DNA of 64,000 bases from Chitinophagales bacterium (GCA_017303395.1 JAFLBN010000006.1:146513-210512), one strand, 5' to 3'. Positions 18,014 to 27,490 are shown, numbered from the stretch's first letter. The notes: generated from the letters alone by a model not told the origin. A program made the numbers and translations.

Positions 18014-18418
18014 TTATTTACCTTCTTTATCAACAGCCAGAACAGTCTTTAGGTTGAGTGATTTGGCAGCTTTCATTACAGTAACAATGCTTTCTGCCTG
18101 TGCCTGTTTATCGGCATTGATAACAACTGTTGGCTCAGCATCTTGTGATTTTACAACAATAGCATTGATAGCACTTGCAAGCGAATCGGCAGATGTAGCC
18201 TGTGTGCCTACAAAAAATTGTTGCTCGGGTGTGATAGATACCACCACAGTTTGCTTGGCTTTAGTATCGCTTTTGGCACTTGGTATAGAAAGCTTTATCA
18301 CATTGGGGTTTGCCAATGTAGATATGATAAGAAAGAACAACAGCAGAATGAACAGAATGTCATTCAGTGCAGATGCATGCGATTCAGGCTTTTCCCTGAG
18401 ATGTTTCCGAAGATTCAT
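18014..18418 (-). CDS. ExbD/TolR-family biopolymer transport protein
   Basis: A 134-residue protein with a cytoplasmic N-terminus, one membrane span (about 20-36, LNDILFILLLFFLIISTL) and a periplasmic domain ending near EGK. The span begins with the conserved Asp of ExbD/TolR (ALND) that carries protons. With its ExbB/TolQ partner, encoded 8 nt upstream, it forms a proton-driven motor that energises either TonB-dependent uptake or outer-membrane constriction. No tonB, tolB or pal is adjacent, so the choice between ExbD and TolR cannot be made. The recG reading frame starts about 45 nt downstream of its stop. Confidence 0.9.
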   Translation of the reverse strand: MNLRKHLREKPESHASALNDILFILLLFFLIISTLANPNVIKLSIPSAKSDTKAKQTVVVSITPEQQFFVGTQATSADSLASAINAIVVKSQDAEPTVVINADKQAQAESIVTVMKAAKSLNLKTVLAVDKEGK

Positions 18419-18426
18419 AACAAGGA

Positions 18427-19113
18427 CTATTTAGCAGGTTCGTGAAGAATATCCAGAAACTCAACCGCAGCACTTTCCATACGGTTTACATTCTTGTTTA
18501 TTTGTGCATTCAGGTAGTTGTATGCTACGTAGGCCAGCAAACCAATTATCAAACCTACAGCAGATGTCACCATTTTGGTATAGATACCGCTTGCAATACC
18601 TTCTATAGAAAAGCCCTGGTGTTGAATGTTGAAGAACAGGATAATCATACCTGCAATAGTACCAAGGAAGCCAAACATGGGCGCTATACCTGCAATGGTA
18701 GAAAGCATTGATACATTCTTTTCCAGTTGGTATACTTCCAGTTTGCCGGCGTTCTCCATAGATTTTTCAATATGGTCTATCGGCTTTCCTATACGGCTGA
18801 GGCCTTTGTCTATCATGCGTGCTATTGGCCCCTGTGTGTTTTTAGCAAGCGATTTCGCCGCCTGCAGATTACCGTCCGTTACATGTTCTCGTATGCGCGA
18901 CATGAAAGTTGGGTCGAATGAAGAAGCACGTTTTATAGCCATCAAACGTTCTGCAAATACATATACCAACAGTACAGAGCATATCAGTAAAGGTATCATC
19001 AGGACACCACCTTGCATCAACAAGTACCAAAGCGAAATTTCTTCCTTTTTAGCTACAGCATCTGCTGCCGTAGCAACTGTATCTATCTGTAATAGTATGG
19101 AGAGTAAAGACAT
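18427..19113 (-). CDS. MotA/TolQ/ExbB proton channel family protein
   Basis: A 228-residue inner-membrane protein. A first span lies at about 34-55 (GGVLMIPLLICSVLLVYVFA) and a long cytoplasmic region holds helices through about 130. Two further spans follow: SMLSTIAGIAPMFGFLGTIA (the conserved GxxxP/TLG segment lining the pore) and YTKMVTSAVGLIIGLLAYVA. This is the ExbB/TolQ plan. It is followed 8 nt later by exbD/tolR on the same transcript. It probably couples proton flow to outer-membrane work. No promoter box was found upstream. Confidence 0.9.
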   Translation of the reverse strand: MSLLSILLQIDTVATAADAVAKKEEISLWYLLMQGGVLMIPLLICSVLLVYVFAERLMAIKRASSFDPTFMSRIREHVTDGNLQAAKSLAKNTQGPIARMIDKGLSRIGKPIDHIEKSMENAGKLEVYQLEKNVSMLSTIAGIAPMFGFLGTIAGMIILFFNIQHQGFSIEGIASGIYTKMVTSAVGLIIGLLAYVAYNYLNAQINKNVNRMESAAVEFLDILHEPAK

Positions 19114-19180
19114 AATGAATAATAGACTAACTGTAATAATAATAAATTTTTGCGGCTATACTGATGGCATTTTGTTAAAA

Positions 19181-19206
19181 TGAAAAAGCCGGCATATAGC
19201 CGGCTT
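19181..19206 (-). terminator. Intrinsic terminator after the FKBP gene
   Basis: AAGCCGGC (19186-19193), a 5-nt loop ATATA and GCCGGCTT (19199-19206). Read on the minus strand the hairpin is followed by a T-rich tract (TTTTTCATTTT). It lies 22 nt past the stop of the isomerase gene. Confidence 0.85.
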
Positions 19207-19227
19207 GCATATAAGCTTGATTAATTA

Positions 19228-19656
19228 TTAACCGATAGATACCAGTTCCAGTTCAAAAATCAGGTCTTTACCAGCCAATGGGTGGTTTGCATCCAGTACT
19301 ACAACTTCTTCCAGTACTTCTGCAATCACTACAGGAAATACGTTGCCGATGTTGTCGCTCATGTGCAGTTCCATACCTACGGCAGGTTGCATATCAGCAG
19401 GAAAATCGCTCTTAGGATATTCCATCATCATGTCATCCCTGCGTTCGCCATAAGCATTCTCAACAGGAATATTAACAGTTTTTTTATCGCCTACTTTCAT
19501 ATCCAGCAGCGCATCGTCAAAGCCCTTAATCACTTGTCCGCTGCCAACGGTAAACTGTAGTGGATCGCGGCCTTCAGAGCTGTCAAAAGTTGAGCCATCT
19601 GTAAGTTTTCCGTGATAATGTACACTTACAGTATCACCATTTTTAACTTGTTGCAT
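19228..19656 (-). CDS. FKBP-type peptidyl-prolyl isomerase, SlyD-like
   Basis: A 142-residue cytoplasmic protein. The FKBP domain opens with DTVSVHYHGKLTDGSTFDSS and continues GSGQVIKGFDDALLDMKVGDKK. An insert-in-flap region (about 68-125) follows, the layout of SlyD-type chaperone isomerases. The closing strand is HPLAGKDLIFELELVSI, typical of that subfamily. Unlike E. coli SlyD there is no His/Cys-rich metal-binding tail. It should speed proline isomerisation and hold unfolded chains. It is monocistronic with its own terminator. Confidence 0.92.
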   Translation of the reverse strand: MQQVKNGDTVSVHYHGKLTDGSTFDSSEGRDPLQFTVGSGQVIKGFDDALLDMKVGDKKTVNIPVENAYGERRDDMMMEYPKSDFPADMQPAVGMELHMSDNIGNVFPVVIAEVLEEVVVLDANHPLAGKDLIFELELVSIG

Positions 19657-19748
19657 GTAATTTGTTTTAATAAATACTAATAATGATGCAAGTTAAGGCT
19701 TAATATCGGAAACGCAGGATTATCTTTATGCCAAAATCAGAAATTTTA

Positions 19749-20969
19749 ATGCTGAAGCGTATATCATATATGCTATGCCTGATGCTGTTTGCAGTTGCTG
19801 TAAAAGCTCAAAAACAGGCAGAGCCAAAATACAAACCACTGCGAGGTGGTAGCGAGGTTGTAGTTGCTGCCGAAAGGATGGATGCATACCTGCCTTTGCT
19901 CAAAAATAAACGCGTAGCACTCATTATAAATCAGGCATCTGTAGTAGGAGGTGAGCGCAGCCTTTTAGATACCTTACTATCCGTAGGTGTGAAAGTGGTG
20001 AAAGTGTTTGTACCCGAACATGGTTTTCGTGGAGAGGCACAGGCGGGGGAGCATGTCAATAACAGCATAGACAGTGCAACACAATTGCCAATTGTATCGC
20101 TGTATGGAGATAACAAAAAGCCAAAGCCTGAGTTTCTGAAAGATGTAGATGTTGTATTATATGATTTGCAGGATGTAGGTGTACGCTTTTATACCTACAT
20201 ATCTACGATGCAATATGCAATGGAAGCATGTGCGGAAAACGGTAAGGAATTTATTATTCTGGACAGGCCCAATCCTAACGGATACTATGTAGATGGCCCT
20301 GTTTTGAAGAAAGAATATAGATCTTTTGTGGGGATGCAGCCGATACCTATTGTATATGGTATGACTGCTGGCGAGTACGCCAAGATGTTGGTGGGTGAAA
20401 AATGGGCCAAAGGGTTGGAAAAATTGAATCTGAAAGTAATTACTTGTAGAGATTACGATCATGCAGTATTGTATTCCTTGCCTGTTCGCCCGTCTCCGAA
20501 TTTGAAGACAATGGCAGCTGTAATGGCATATCCTTCAATGTGTTTGTTTGAAGGTACAGTAGTAAGTGTTGGCCGTGGTACACCTACACCATTTCAGGTT
20601 TGGGGCCACCCGTCTTTTAAGTCTAAAACGATGTACAGCTTTAAGCCAATACCGGTATGGGGCAAGCCAGAGCCAATGTATGCATTTCAAGATTGCTTTG
20701 GCCAACTATCTGTAATGAATATAGACGAGGCAAAGACAATCATAAACAGAAGGGTACGTCTGGTTTGGTTGATTAAAGCTTATAGTTGGTATGAGGATAA
20801 ACCTAAGTTCTTTAATTCGTTTTTTGAGAAACTGGCTGGTACAGCTGAATTGAGAAAGCAGATAGAAATCGGTATGTCAGAAGATGCCATACGTGCTACA
20901 TGGAAGAAAGATATAGATGCTTTCAAGAAGATAAGAAAGAAGTATTTGTTATACCCCGATTTTGAATAA
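19749..20969 (+). CDS. DUF1343 / NamZ-like exo-beta-N-acetylmuramidase, secreted
   Basis: About 406 residues from the ATG at 19749. That start gives a clean signal peptide (MLKRISYMLCLMLFAVAVKA), whereas the ATG at 19728 adds seven polar residues. The mature protein matches DUF1343 end to end: KNKRVALIINQASVV, VFVPEHGFRGEAQAGEHV, DVDVVLYDLQDVGVRFYTY, ILDRPNPNGYYVDGPVL and SVGRGTPTPFQVWG. Characterised members (NamZ of Bacillus and Tannerella) remove terminal N-acetylmuramic acid from peptidoglycan fragments. It would act in the periplasm in wall recycling or scavenging. The MMPL fusion gene starts 29 nt downstream and may be co-transcribed. Confidence 0.88.
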   Translation: MLKRISYMLCLMLFAVAVKAQKQAEPKYKPLRGGSEVVVAAERMDAYLPLLKNKRVALIINQASVVGGERSLLDTLLSVGVKVVKVFVPEHGFRGEAQAGEHVNNSIDSATQLPIVSLYGDNKKPKPEFLKDVDVVLYDLQDVGVRFYTYISTMQYAMEACAENGKEFIILDRPNPNGYYVDGPVLKKEYRSFVGMQPIPIVYGMTAGEYAKMLVGEKWAKGLEKLNLKVITCRDYDHAVLYSLPVRPSPNLKTMAAVMAYPSMCLFEGTVVSVGRGTPTPFQVWGHPSFKSKTMYSFKPIPVWGKPEPMYAFQDCFGQLSVMNIDEAKTIINRRVRLVWLIKAYSWYEDKPKFFNSFFEKLAGTAELRKQIEIGMSEDAIRATWKKDIDAFKKIRKKYLLYPDFE

Positions 20970-20998
20970 GCGTTTTCGTCCCCTTACGTAAACTACCC

Positions 20999-23900
20999 AT
21001 GCAGGTAATATTTGTAACACTATATAATTTCTTTGCCCGCAACAAAAAGCTATACTGGACTATATTCATAGGTAGCTTTCTGTTATTAGGTTTTCTTGCC
21101 AGCCGTGTAAAGCTGAAAGAAGACATTACCAGTATGTTGCCAGATAGCAAGGCTATCAAGGCAATGAATAATGTTATTAGTAATACACAGGCTGGCGAGC
21201 AGGTGGTGTTTCTGATGTCTTTTACAGACAGTACAAAAACAGACCCAGATAGCCTGATAAGTGCAGCCGGTTATTATCAGGTAGCATTGCAGAAGGAATG
21301 TGCCGAATGGGTAGATACTGTAATGCTGCAACCCGGTGGTGGATACGAAGAAGCATTAGTAAACATCATACAGAACAACCTGCCATTGTTCCTGAACGAT
21401 AATGATTACAAAACAATGGATACGTTGCTGCAAACGGAGCGTATTCAACAAACACTGGAACGTAACAGGAAATTACTCCTTTCGCCGGCAGGTGCATTCT
21501 ATAAAACATTGGTAGCACAAGACCCTGTAGGTATCTCGGGCTTGGTTTGGGCGAAGCTAAAAACATTGCAGATAGACCCGAACTACGAAACCTATGAGGG
21601 CTACCTGTTTAATAACAATCAACGCAATCTTACATTCTTCCTGAAGTCTAAATACAAAGCGTCTGAAACTGGGAATAATGCCAAGCTATTCAGCAAAGTA
21701 GATGAACTTACTGAAGAATGGCAGGTAAAACATCCCGGTATACATATAGCCTATTTTGGTGGTCCGGCTGTAGCAGCAGGTAATGCCTCACAGTTACAAA
21801 CGGATACAATTGTAACATTATCAGTTACGATTGTGTTGCTGCTGGCACTTACTTATTATTTCTTCAGGAAGAAAAGGACACCGTTATTGTTATTGGTTCC
21901 TGTAGTCTATGGGGCAGCTAGTGGCCTAGCGGTTATGTACATAGTGCAGGGTTCCATCGCAGTTATAGCACTTGGTGCGGGCGCTATTATACTTGGTATT
22001 GCTATAGATTTCTCCATACACTTTCTGGCACACACAAGGCATTCCAGCAATATTAAGGATGCTGTAAGTGAAATGGCTAATCCATTGACGATAGGTAGTT
22101 TTACTACTATTGCTGCATTCCTGTCTTTGAGGTTTGTGTCAACGCCTATTCTGCAAGACTTGGGGTTGTTTGCTGCTATCAGCCTTGCAGGTGCGGCATT
22201 GTGTACCTTGATATTCTTACCACATCTGCCAATAGGCGCTGCCAACTATGCACACCAGAATACAATATTTGATAAAATAGGGAAGTGGCAACCGGAAAAG
22301 AATAAGTGGCTAGTGTTGTGTATTATTCTGCTAACGCCTATCATGTATAAGTGCATTGACGGTGTATCTTTCGATAGCAACCTGATGCACCTCAACTACC
22401 TCTCTCCAAAGATGGAGGAAGCACAGGAAGAGGTGAGCAGGTACAATGCAGTAGCACTAAGCAGTGTATTTGTAGTGGCTAATGAAACTAACCAAGAAAG
22501 GGCATTACAAAAGCTGGAAGCAGCCACTGCAAAGATTGATGAGCTTACTGCTAAGGACTGGGTACGTAGTGCATCTAACCCGGTTACTTTAATTCCGTCA
22601 TTGGCAGAGCAGGAGAGACGGATAGGACAATGGAAAAACTACTGGACATCTGATAAACAAGCAGCAGTATTAAGGGACGTTAATAGCGCAGCATCTGTAA
22701 ACGGCTTCAGCAAAGATGCTTTTGCAGGGTTTGGCAATGTTATTAATCAGGCATATCAGCCTTTTAATAGTGAAACTGTTGCGGTATTGAAATCACTTTT
22801 CCCGGGAAGTTTCTCATCTGATAGTAGCAACCACTATGCTATAGCTTCTCTGAAAGTATCACAGGAACACAGGCAGCAGGTATTTGACTATCTGAATGGC
22901 ATTGAGAATGTAACTGTTACAGACCGTCAACAAGGCGCTACACAATTAGTAGGCATCTTGAATAAAGACTTTACTAGTATTGCAGTCTATTCTTCGCTCA
23001 TTGTTTTCTTTGCATTGCTGATAGGTTATGGGCGCATTGAGCTTGCCATAATCGCATTCTTGCCAATGGCAATATCGTGGATATGGATATTGGGCTTGAT
23101 GTCATTACTTGGTTTGCAATTCAATATTGTAAATATCATTATCTCATCCCTCATATTTGGTTTGGGCGACGACTATACCATCTTCACCATGGATGGGCTG
23201 ATAGAAAAATACAGGACAGGTAGAAACAAGCTGGAGTCTACCCGTGCTGCAGTGTATGTATCTGTATTGACGGTCATCATAGGCTTGGGTGTATTGCTGT
23301 TAGCTAAGCATCCCGCACTACGTTCAATTGCATTTATATCTGTTACAGGCTTGGTGTGTGTATTGTTTGTGTCGCAGGTTTTGCAGCCGTTCCTGTTCAA
23401 TTGGTTCATACAAAACAGGGCAGATAAACAGTTCCTTCCGTTTACATTGCGCAGCTTCTTTATATCTGTCTTTGCTTTTGCGTACTTCTTTACGGGCTCT
23501 ATGGTGCTTACCATTTTGGGTGTTATACTTACAAAGCTTTGGCCGTTTAACAGAGAGAAAGCAAAGTATTGGTTTCATGCATGGGTAAGCCGATATACAT
23601 GGAGTATGATGTATGTAATGGGTAATGTAAAGAAGCGGGTGTTCAATCCATTCAAGGAAGATTTCCAGAAGCCTGCCGTATACATTGCCAACCATTCATC
23701 TTTCTTAGATATACTGGTAACAACTATGCTGCACCCGAAGCTGGTGTTGCTAACTAATAAATGGGTATGGCGTAGCCCTGTCTTTGGTGCAGTGGTGCGT
23801 ATGGCAGAATACTATCCTGTAGCAGAAGGGGCTGAAGACAGTCTTGAACCATTACAAGACCTTGTAAACAGAGGGTATTCAATAGTTGTTTTCCCAGAGG

Positions 23901-24832
23901 GTACGCGTAGCTACGATGATACTATTAAGCGTTTCCACAAAGGGGCTTTTTACATTGCAGAAAAACTGAAGCTGGATATTGTACCGCTTGTGTTGCACGG
24001 GGTAGGCTATACTATGCAAAAAGGTGACTGGTTGCTGAAAGATGGTACATGTTCTGTTTATATACGTGAACGCATAACACCTGAAAATACAAGCTATGGC
24101 ACTACTTATTCTGAACGCGCCAAGCAGATGGGCAGATGGATGCGCAAAGAACTGGATGTTCTTAAAGAACAAGACCAGACACCAAAGTACTTCAAAGAAC
24201 AACTGATACGCAGCTATACTTTCAAAGGCCCTGTTACGGAATGGTATTGCCGCATTAAGACCAAGCTGGAAGATTATTACGAACCATTCCATAAACTACT
24301 ACCAAGAGAAGGTGTGTTTTATGATTTGGGCTGTGGTTATGGTTTCATGACCTATATGCTGCATTGGGCAGCACCTGGCAGGAACTTTACAGGTGTAGAT
24401 TACGATGACGAAAAAATAGAAACAGCACAAGGGAATTTCCTCAGAGATGAGCGTGTAAATTTTATGCAGGGCGATGTGACTAAACTGCATCTGCATGCGT
24501 GCGATGGTATCATCATCAGTGATGTGCTGCACTATCTGTTGCCTGAACAACAAAATACATTGCTTGAACAATGTGCTGCTGTGCTTAATAGTAAAGGCAC
24601 ATTGATAATAAGGGATGGTGTAGCTGAATTGCAGGACCGCATTAAGGGTACCAAACTTACAGAGCTATTCAGTACACAGATATTCGGCTTCAATAAAACA
24701 CAAAATGATCTACACTATATAAGTCGTGCATTTATAGAGCAGTTTGCAGAAAAGCATGACATGAGTATAGAGGTGCTTGACAATGCTAAGTTTACCGCCA
24801 ATCTGATATTTGTACTCAGGAAAAAGAACTAG
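20999..24832 (+). CDS. Trifunctional MMPL/RND transporter - lysophospholipid acyltransferase - SAM methyltransferase
   Basis: A 1277-residue fusion. Residues 1 to about 860 form an MMPL/RND lipid exporter with two sets of membrane spans (first span about 18-35) and two periplasmic loops. The second half has GLGDDYTIFTMDG near 720, where MMPL proteins carry proton-relay Asp residues. Residues about 880-1060 are a PlsC-type acyltransferase with NHSSFLD (H-X4-D, near 900) and FPEGTRS (near 964). Residues about 1090-1230 are a class I methyltransferase with FYDLGCGYGFMTY as the SAM motif. This fusion is known in Bacteroidota, but its product is not known to me. It likely acylates, methylates and exports a lipid. 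It overlaps the convergent MFS gene by 4 nt. Confidence 0.9.
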   Translation: MQVIFVTLYNFFARNKKLYWTIFIGSFLLLGFLASRVKLKEDITSMLPDSKAIKAMNNVISNTQAGEQVVFLMSFTDSTKTDPDSLISAAGYYQVALQKECAEWVDTVMLQPGGGYEEALVNIIQNNLPLFLNDNDYKTMDTLLQTERIQQTLERNRKLLLSPAGAFYKTLVAQDPVGISGLVWAKLKTLQIDPNYETYEGYLFNNNQRNLTFFLKSKYKASETGNNAKLFSKVDELTEEWQVKHPGIHIAYFGGPAVAAGNASQLQTDTIVTLSVTIVLLLALTYYFFRKKRTPLLLLVPVVYGAASGLAVMYIVQGSIAVIALGAGAIILGIAIDFSIHFLAHTRHSSNIKDAVSEMANPLTIGSFTTIAAFLSLRFVSTPILQDLGLFAAISLAGAALCTLIFLPHLPIGAANYAHQNTIFDKIGKWQPEKNKWLVLCIILLTPIMYKCIDGVSFDSNLMHLNYLSPKMEEAQEEVSRYNAVALSSVFVVANETNQERALQKLEAATAKIDELTAKDWVRSASNPVTLIPSLAEQERRIGQWKNYWTSDKQAAVLRDVNSAASVNGFSKDAFAGFGNVINQAYQPFNSETVAVLKSLFPGSFSSDSSNHYAIASLKVSQEHRQQVFDYLNGIENVTVTDRQQGATQLVGILNKDFTSIAVYSSLIVFFALLIGYGRIELAIIAFLPMAISWIWILGLMSLLGLQFNIVNIIISSLIFGLGDDYTIFTMDGLIEKYRTGRNKLESTRAAVYVSVLTVIIGLGVLLLAKHPALRSIAFISVTGLVCVLFVSQVLQPFLFNWFIQNRADKQFLPFTLRSFFISVFAFAYFFTGSMVLTILGVILTKLWPFNREKAKYWFHAWVSRYTWSMMYVMGNVKKRVFNPFKEDFQKPAVYIANHSSFLDILVTTMLHPKLVLLTNKWVWRSPVFGAVVRMAEYYPVAEGAEDSLEPLQDLVNRGYSIVVFPEGTRSYDDTIKRFHKGAFYIAEKLKLDIVPLVLHGVGYTMQKGDWLLKDGTCSVYIRERITPENTSYGTTYSERAKQMGRWMRKELDVLKEQDQTPKYFKEQLIRSYTFKGPVTEWYCRIKTKLEDYYEPFHKLLPREGVFYDLGCGYGFMTYMLHWAAPGRNFTGVDYDDEKIETAQGNFLRDERVNFMQGDVTKLHLHACDGIIISDVLHYLLPEQQNTLLEQCAAVLNSKGTLIIRDGVAELQDRIKGTKLTELFSTQIFGFNKTQNDLHYISRAFIEQFAEKHDMSIEVLDNAKFTANLIFVLRKKN

Positions 24833-26052
24833 GCAATTGCCTCTACAGGTTTATTAATATGATTATATAACAGCTTATAACCAATAGCTGCTATAAAACA
24901 TATGCCGCCAATAAGCCACCACAATGCGGTAAAGCCCCATTGCTCGGCAATATAAGCACCCGAAGATGGTCCTAATACTTGTGCTGTGCTCCAGCAAATA
25001 GTGTACAGTCCTGCATATTGGCCTCTATTAGCTGCGGTAGATCTGCTAATCCAGAAAGTGTTCATGAATGGCATGGCCAATACTTCGCCTACCGTGCAGA
25101 TGAACATCGAAGAGAGAGCGAGTATCTCTGCCCCGGGAAATACATTGAACATGGCAAAGGATATACCCGTCAATGCAACACCCCACATAATGTATTGTAA
25201 TACATGCCTTCTGCCCTCCAGATTGTGAACGATTACCATTTCAAACAGAGCTATCAATATACCATTGAATGCCATGATAAGCCCTATGTAAAACTCTGTC
25301 AGGTGCAGCTCCTTTCGGTAAAATACAGGCATGGTTGTAAACAACTGAAAGAAGCTGTAAGAAAAGACAATGGTGAGTGCAATGAAAGCAAGGTATGGTT
25401 TGTCTTTGTAGGCAGACTTAGTAACAGTACCTTCCTGCTTTACAGGTTTGCTTGCAGTAGCTTTATTCTTGGACGGTGCCAGCAACAACCATAGCAGTGT
25501 TGCAGCTACAATATTTGTAAGGCCATCTATCCAAAACAATAGCTCATAATTCTTAGATGCTATGAAGCCGCCTAATGCACCGCCTGCTGCCCATCCCAGA
25601 TTGATCGCAAGCCGATTGAGCGAGTAGGAGCGTGTGCGGTTTTCTTCCTTGCTATAATGCGCAATTGCTGCAGCATTTGCAGGGCGGAAGGATTCGTTGA
25701 CAAGGCTTAGAAAAAAGGTAGTAACACAGATGCTGGATAAACTAGTCATTTGCCCTAAGGCAATAAACAGTATACCACCACCAAGCAATGCAAATAGCTG
25801 TAAGTAATAGAACCCGAATTTGTCTGTTAGTTTACCACCAATGAAACCACCGCATATTGAGCCAATACCGAATATACTAACTACCAACCCTGCTTTGCCA
25901 ACACTGTAACGCTTGCTCTCTGTGAGGTACAGCGTCATGAATGGTAGCACCATTGTACCCATGCGGTTTACCAGCATCACAAAAGAAAGCCACCATGTAG
26001 CAGACGATAGTCCGCTATATGCTTGCTTATAGATATTGGCAATCTTTTTCAT
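24829..26052 (-). CDS. MFS transporter
   Basis: A 407-residue protein with 12 predicted membrane spans in two six-helix halves. The first cytoplasmic loop holds a motif A variant, GGFIGGKLTDKFGFYYLQ (about 71-88). The second half begins after a Lys/Thr-rich loop near residues 195-215. It fits drug/proton antiporter-like (DHA1) carriers, but the substrate is not evident. It is separated from the ABC gene upstream by 36 nt on the same strand and could be the last gene of the lpx run. Its end overlaps the convergent lipid fusion gene. Confidence 0.85.
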   Translation of the reverse strand: MKKIANIYKQAYSGLSSATWWLSFVMLVNRMGTMVLPFMTLYLTESKRYSVGKAGLVVSIFGIGSICGGFIGGKLTDKFGFYYLQLFALLGGGILFIALGQMTSLSSICVTTFFLSLVNESFRPANAAAIAHYSKEENRTRSYSLNRLAINLGWAAGGALGGFIASKNYELLFWIDGLTNIVAATLLWLLLAPSKNKATASKPVKQEGTVTKSAYKDKPYLAFIALTIVFSYSFFQLFTTMPVFYRKELHLTEFYIGLIMAFNGILIALFEMVIVHNLEGRRHVLQYIMWGVALTGISFAMFNVFPGAEILALSSMFICTVGEVLAMPFMNTFWISRSTAANRGQYAGLYTICWSTAQVLGPSSGAYIAEQWGFTALWWLIGGICFIAAIGYKLLYNHINKPVEAIA

Positions 26053-26088
26053 TGGGATGAATAAAGATAACGATAGTGTGGCTAAGAA

Positions 26089-26706
26089 TTATTTGTAATC
26101 TTCTATAGCAACGGTTTCTCTGCAGAAAAAGTATTCTCTTACATCGTTTGACGCCACGATGACGATGCGTCCTTTCCCGTATTGTTCTATCCAATTGGTG
26201 TATTGGTCTACACCTTGTTGATCCAGATTAGTACAAGGCTCGTCTAGCAGCAGAATAGGCGTGTCTGAAAATATGGCTTGCGCAAGTTTTACACGTTGCT
26301 TCATGCCCGATGAATAATCTCCGATAGGCTTATTGGCACTATGCTCCAAGCCTGTAAGTTTTATGATAGCAGGTACATCAAGCCCCCCTAATGGTTTCTT
26401 GAAATTAAAGTGAAACTGCAGGAACTCCTGCAGTGTCAGTTCTTCAATTATTTCTTGCCCCGGTGCTGTAAAGCTGATGTAAGGATATAACTTGTTTTGT
26501 TCTACTGCCGCAGAACCATTCTCATATACAATCTTTCCCTTGCTGGGGTTTTGCATACCTGCTATGATGCGCAACAGGGTAGATTTGCCACTGCCATTTG
26601 CACCAAGCAACGCGTATGCGCCGGGAGTAGTAAAGGAAAAGCTGAGGTCCTTAAATATCCAGTGCCTTTGAAAACGTTTGCTTATGTTCTCAAGAGATAT
26701 CTTCAT
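26089..26706 (-). CDS. ABC transporter ATP-binding protein
   Basis: A 205-residue single ABC ATPase. Walker A is GANGSGKST (about 34-42), the signature is YSSGMKQR near 130 and Walker B is PILLLDEPCTNLD near 150. A switch His is not obvious: the position after Walker B reads VIVASNDV, with N in its place. There is no permease domain and no permease gene beside it. It overlaps the end of lpxA by 17 nt, so it belongs to the lipid A transcript. It may serve lipopolysaccharide or heme-type export with a subunit elsewhere; LptB is less likely given the short length. Confidence 0.88.
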   Translation of the reverse strand: MKISLENISKRFQRHWIFKDLSFSFTTPGAYALLGANGSGKSTLLRIIAGMQNPSKGKIVYENGSAAVEQNKLYPYISFTAPGQEIIEELTLQEFLQFHFNFKKPLGGLDVPAIIKLTGLEHSANKPIGDYSSGMKQRVKLAQAIFSDTPILLLDEPCTNLDQQGVDQYTNWIEQYGKGRIVIVASNDVREYFFCRETVAIEDYK

Positions 26707-27490
26707 TCAGCCTTCTGCTATAGCCTTTCATGATACCGCGGCCGGTATCGCGTACAAATGATATGATTTCATCACGCTCGTCAGATACCGGTATCTCTGC
26801 TTCTATGATGTCTAATGCTTTTGAAACATTATAACCACGTACAAACAGTATACGGTATATATCCAGAATGTGATTGATTTTTGCAATGTCGTATCCTCGG
26901 CGCTTCAACCCTACAGAGTTAACACCAACATAAGAAAGTGGTTCGCGTGCAGCTTTTACATATGGTGGTACGTCTTTACGAACAAGTGAACCACCTGTTA
27001 CGAAAGCATGAGAACCTATACGTACAAACTGCTGAACAGCGGTAAGGCCTGCCAGTACAACATAGTCGCCTACGGTAATGTGGCCTGCAAGGGTGGTGTT
27101 GTTTGAGAAGATACAGTGGTTGCCTATTTCACAGTCGTGCGCTACGTGAGAGTAAGCCATGATAAGGCAGTTGTTGCCTATCTTGGTTTTACCACGGTCC
27201 ATAGTGCCTCTGTTGATGGTAACACACTCACGAATGGTTGTGTTATCACCTATTATAGTCAGGGTTTCTTCACCCTTATATTTCAAGTCTTGTGGTATTG
27301 CAGAAACTACTGAACTTGGAAATATGCGGCAGTTTTTACCTATGCGCGCACCTTCCATTATGGTAACGTTAGAACCTATCCATGTCCCTTCGCCAATCTC
27401 TACATTTTTATGAACCGTTGTGAACGGGTCTATTTTTACATTCGGGCCAATTTTAGCGTCCGGATGGATGTACGTAAGTGGGTGAATCAT
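26690..27490 (-). CDS. lpxA: Acyl-ACP--UDP-N-acetylglucosamine O-acyltransferase (LpxA)
   Basis: A 266-residue left-handed beta-helix enzyme that transfers a hydroxyacyl chain from ACP to the 3-OH of UDP-GlcNAc, the first lipid A step. Hexapeptide repeats run from about residue 4 to 185 (HPDAKIGPNVKIDPF, IGEGTWIGSNVTI and so on). The catalytic His lies in SHVAHDCEIGNHC near residue 122. A C-terminal helical domain (about 190-266) binds ACP. The ATG overlaps the lpxC/fabZ stop as ATGA, and its end overlaps the ABC gene. Confidence 0.96.
   Translation of the reverse strand: MIHPLTYIHPDAKIGPNVKIDPFTTVHKNVEIGEGTWIGSNVTIMEGARIGKNCRIFPSSVVSAIPQDLKYKGEETLTIIGDNTTIRECVTINRGTMDRGKTKIGNNCLIMAYSHVAHDCEIGNHCIFSNNTTLAGHITVGDYVVLAGLTAVQQFVRIGSHAFVTGGSLVRKDVPPYVKAAREPLSYVGVNSVGLKRRGYDIAKINHILDIYRILFVRGYNVSKALDIIEAEIPVSDERDEIISFVRDTGRGIMKGYSRRLNEDIS

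Noticed and set aside
18626-19183. A 185-codon frame opposite exbB
   Set aside because: ExbB motifs are clear on the minus strand; the plus frame has no family pattern.
20999-24832. A flexirubin or aryl polyene cluster around the lipid fusion gene
   Set aside because: No ketosynthase, ACP, ammonia-lyase or other pigment genes lie nearby.
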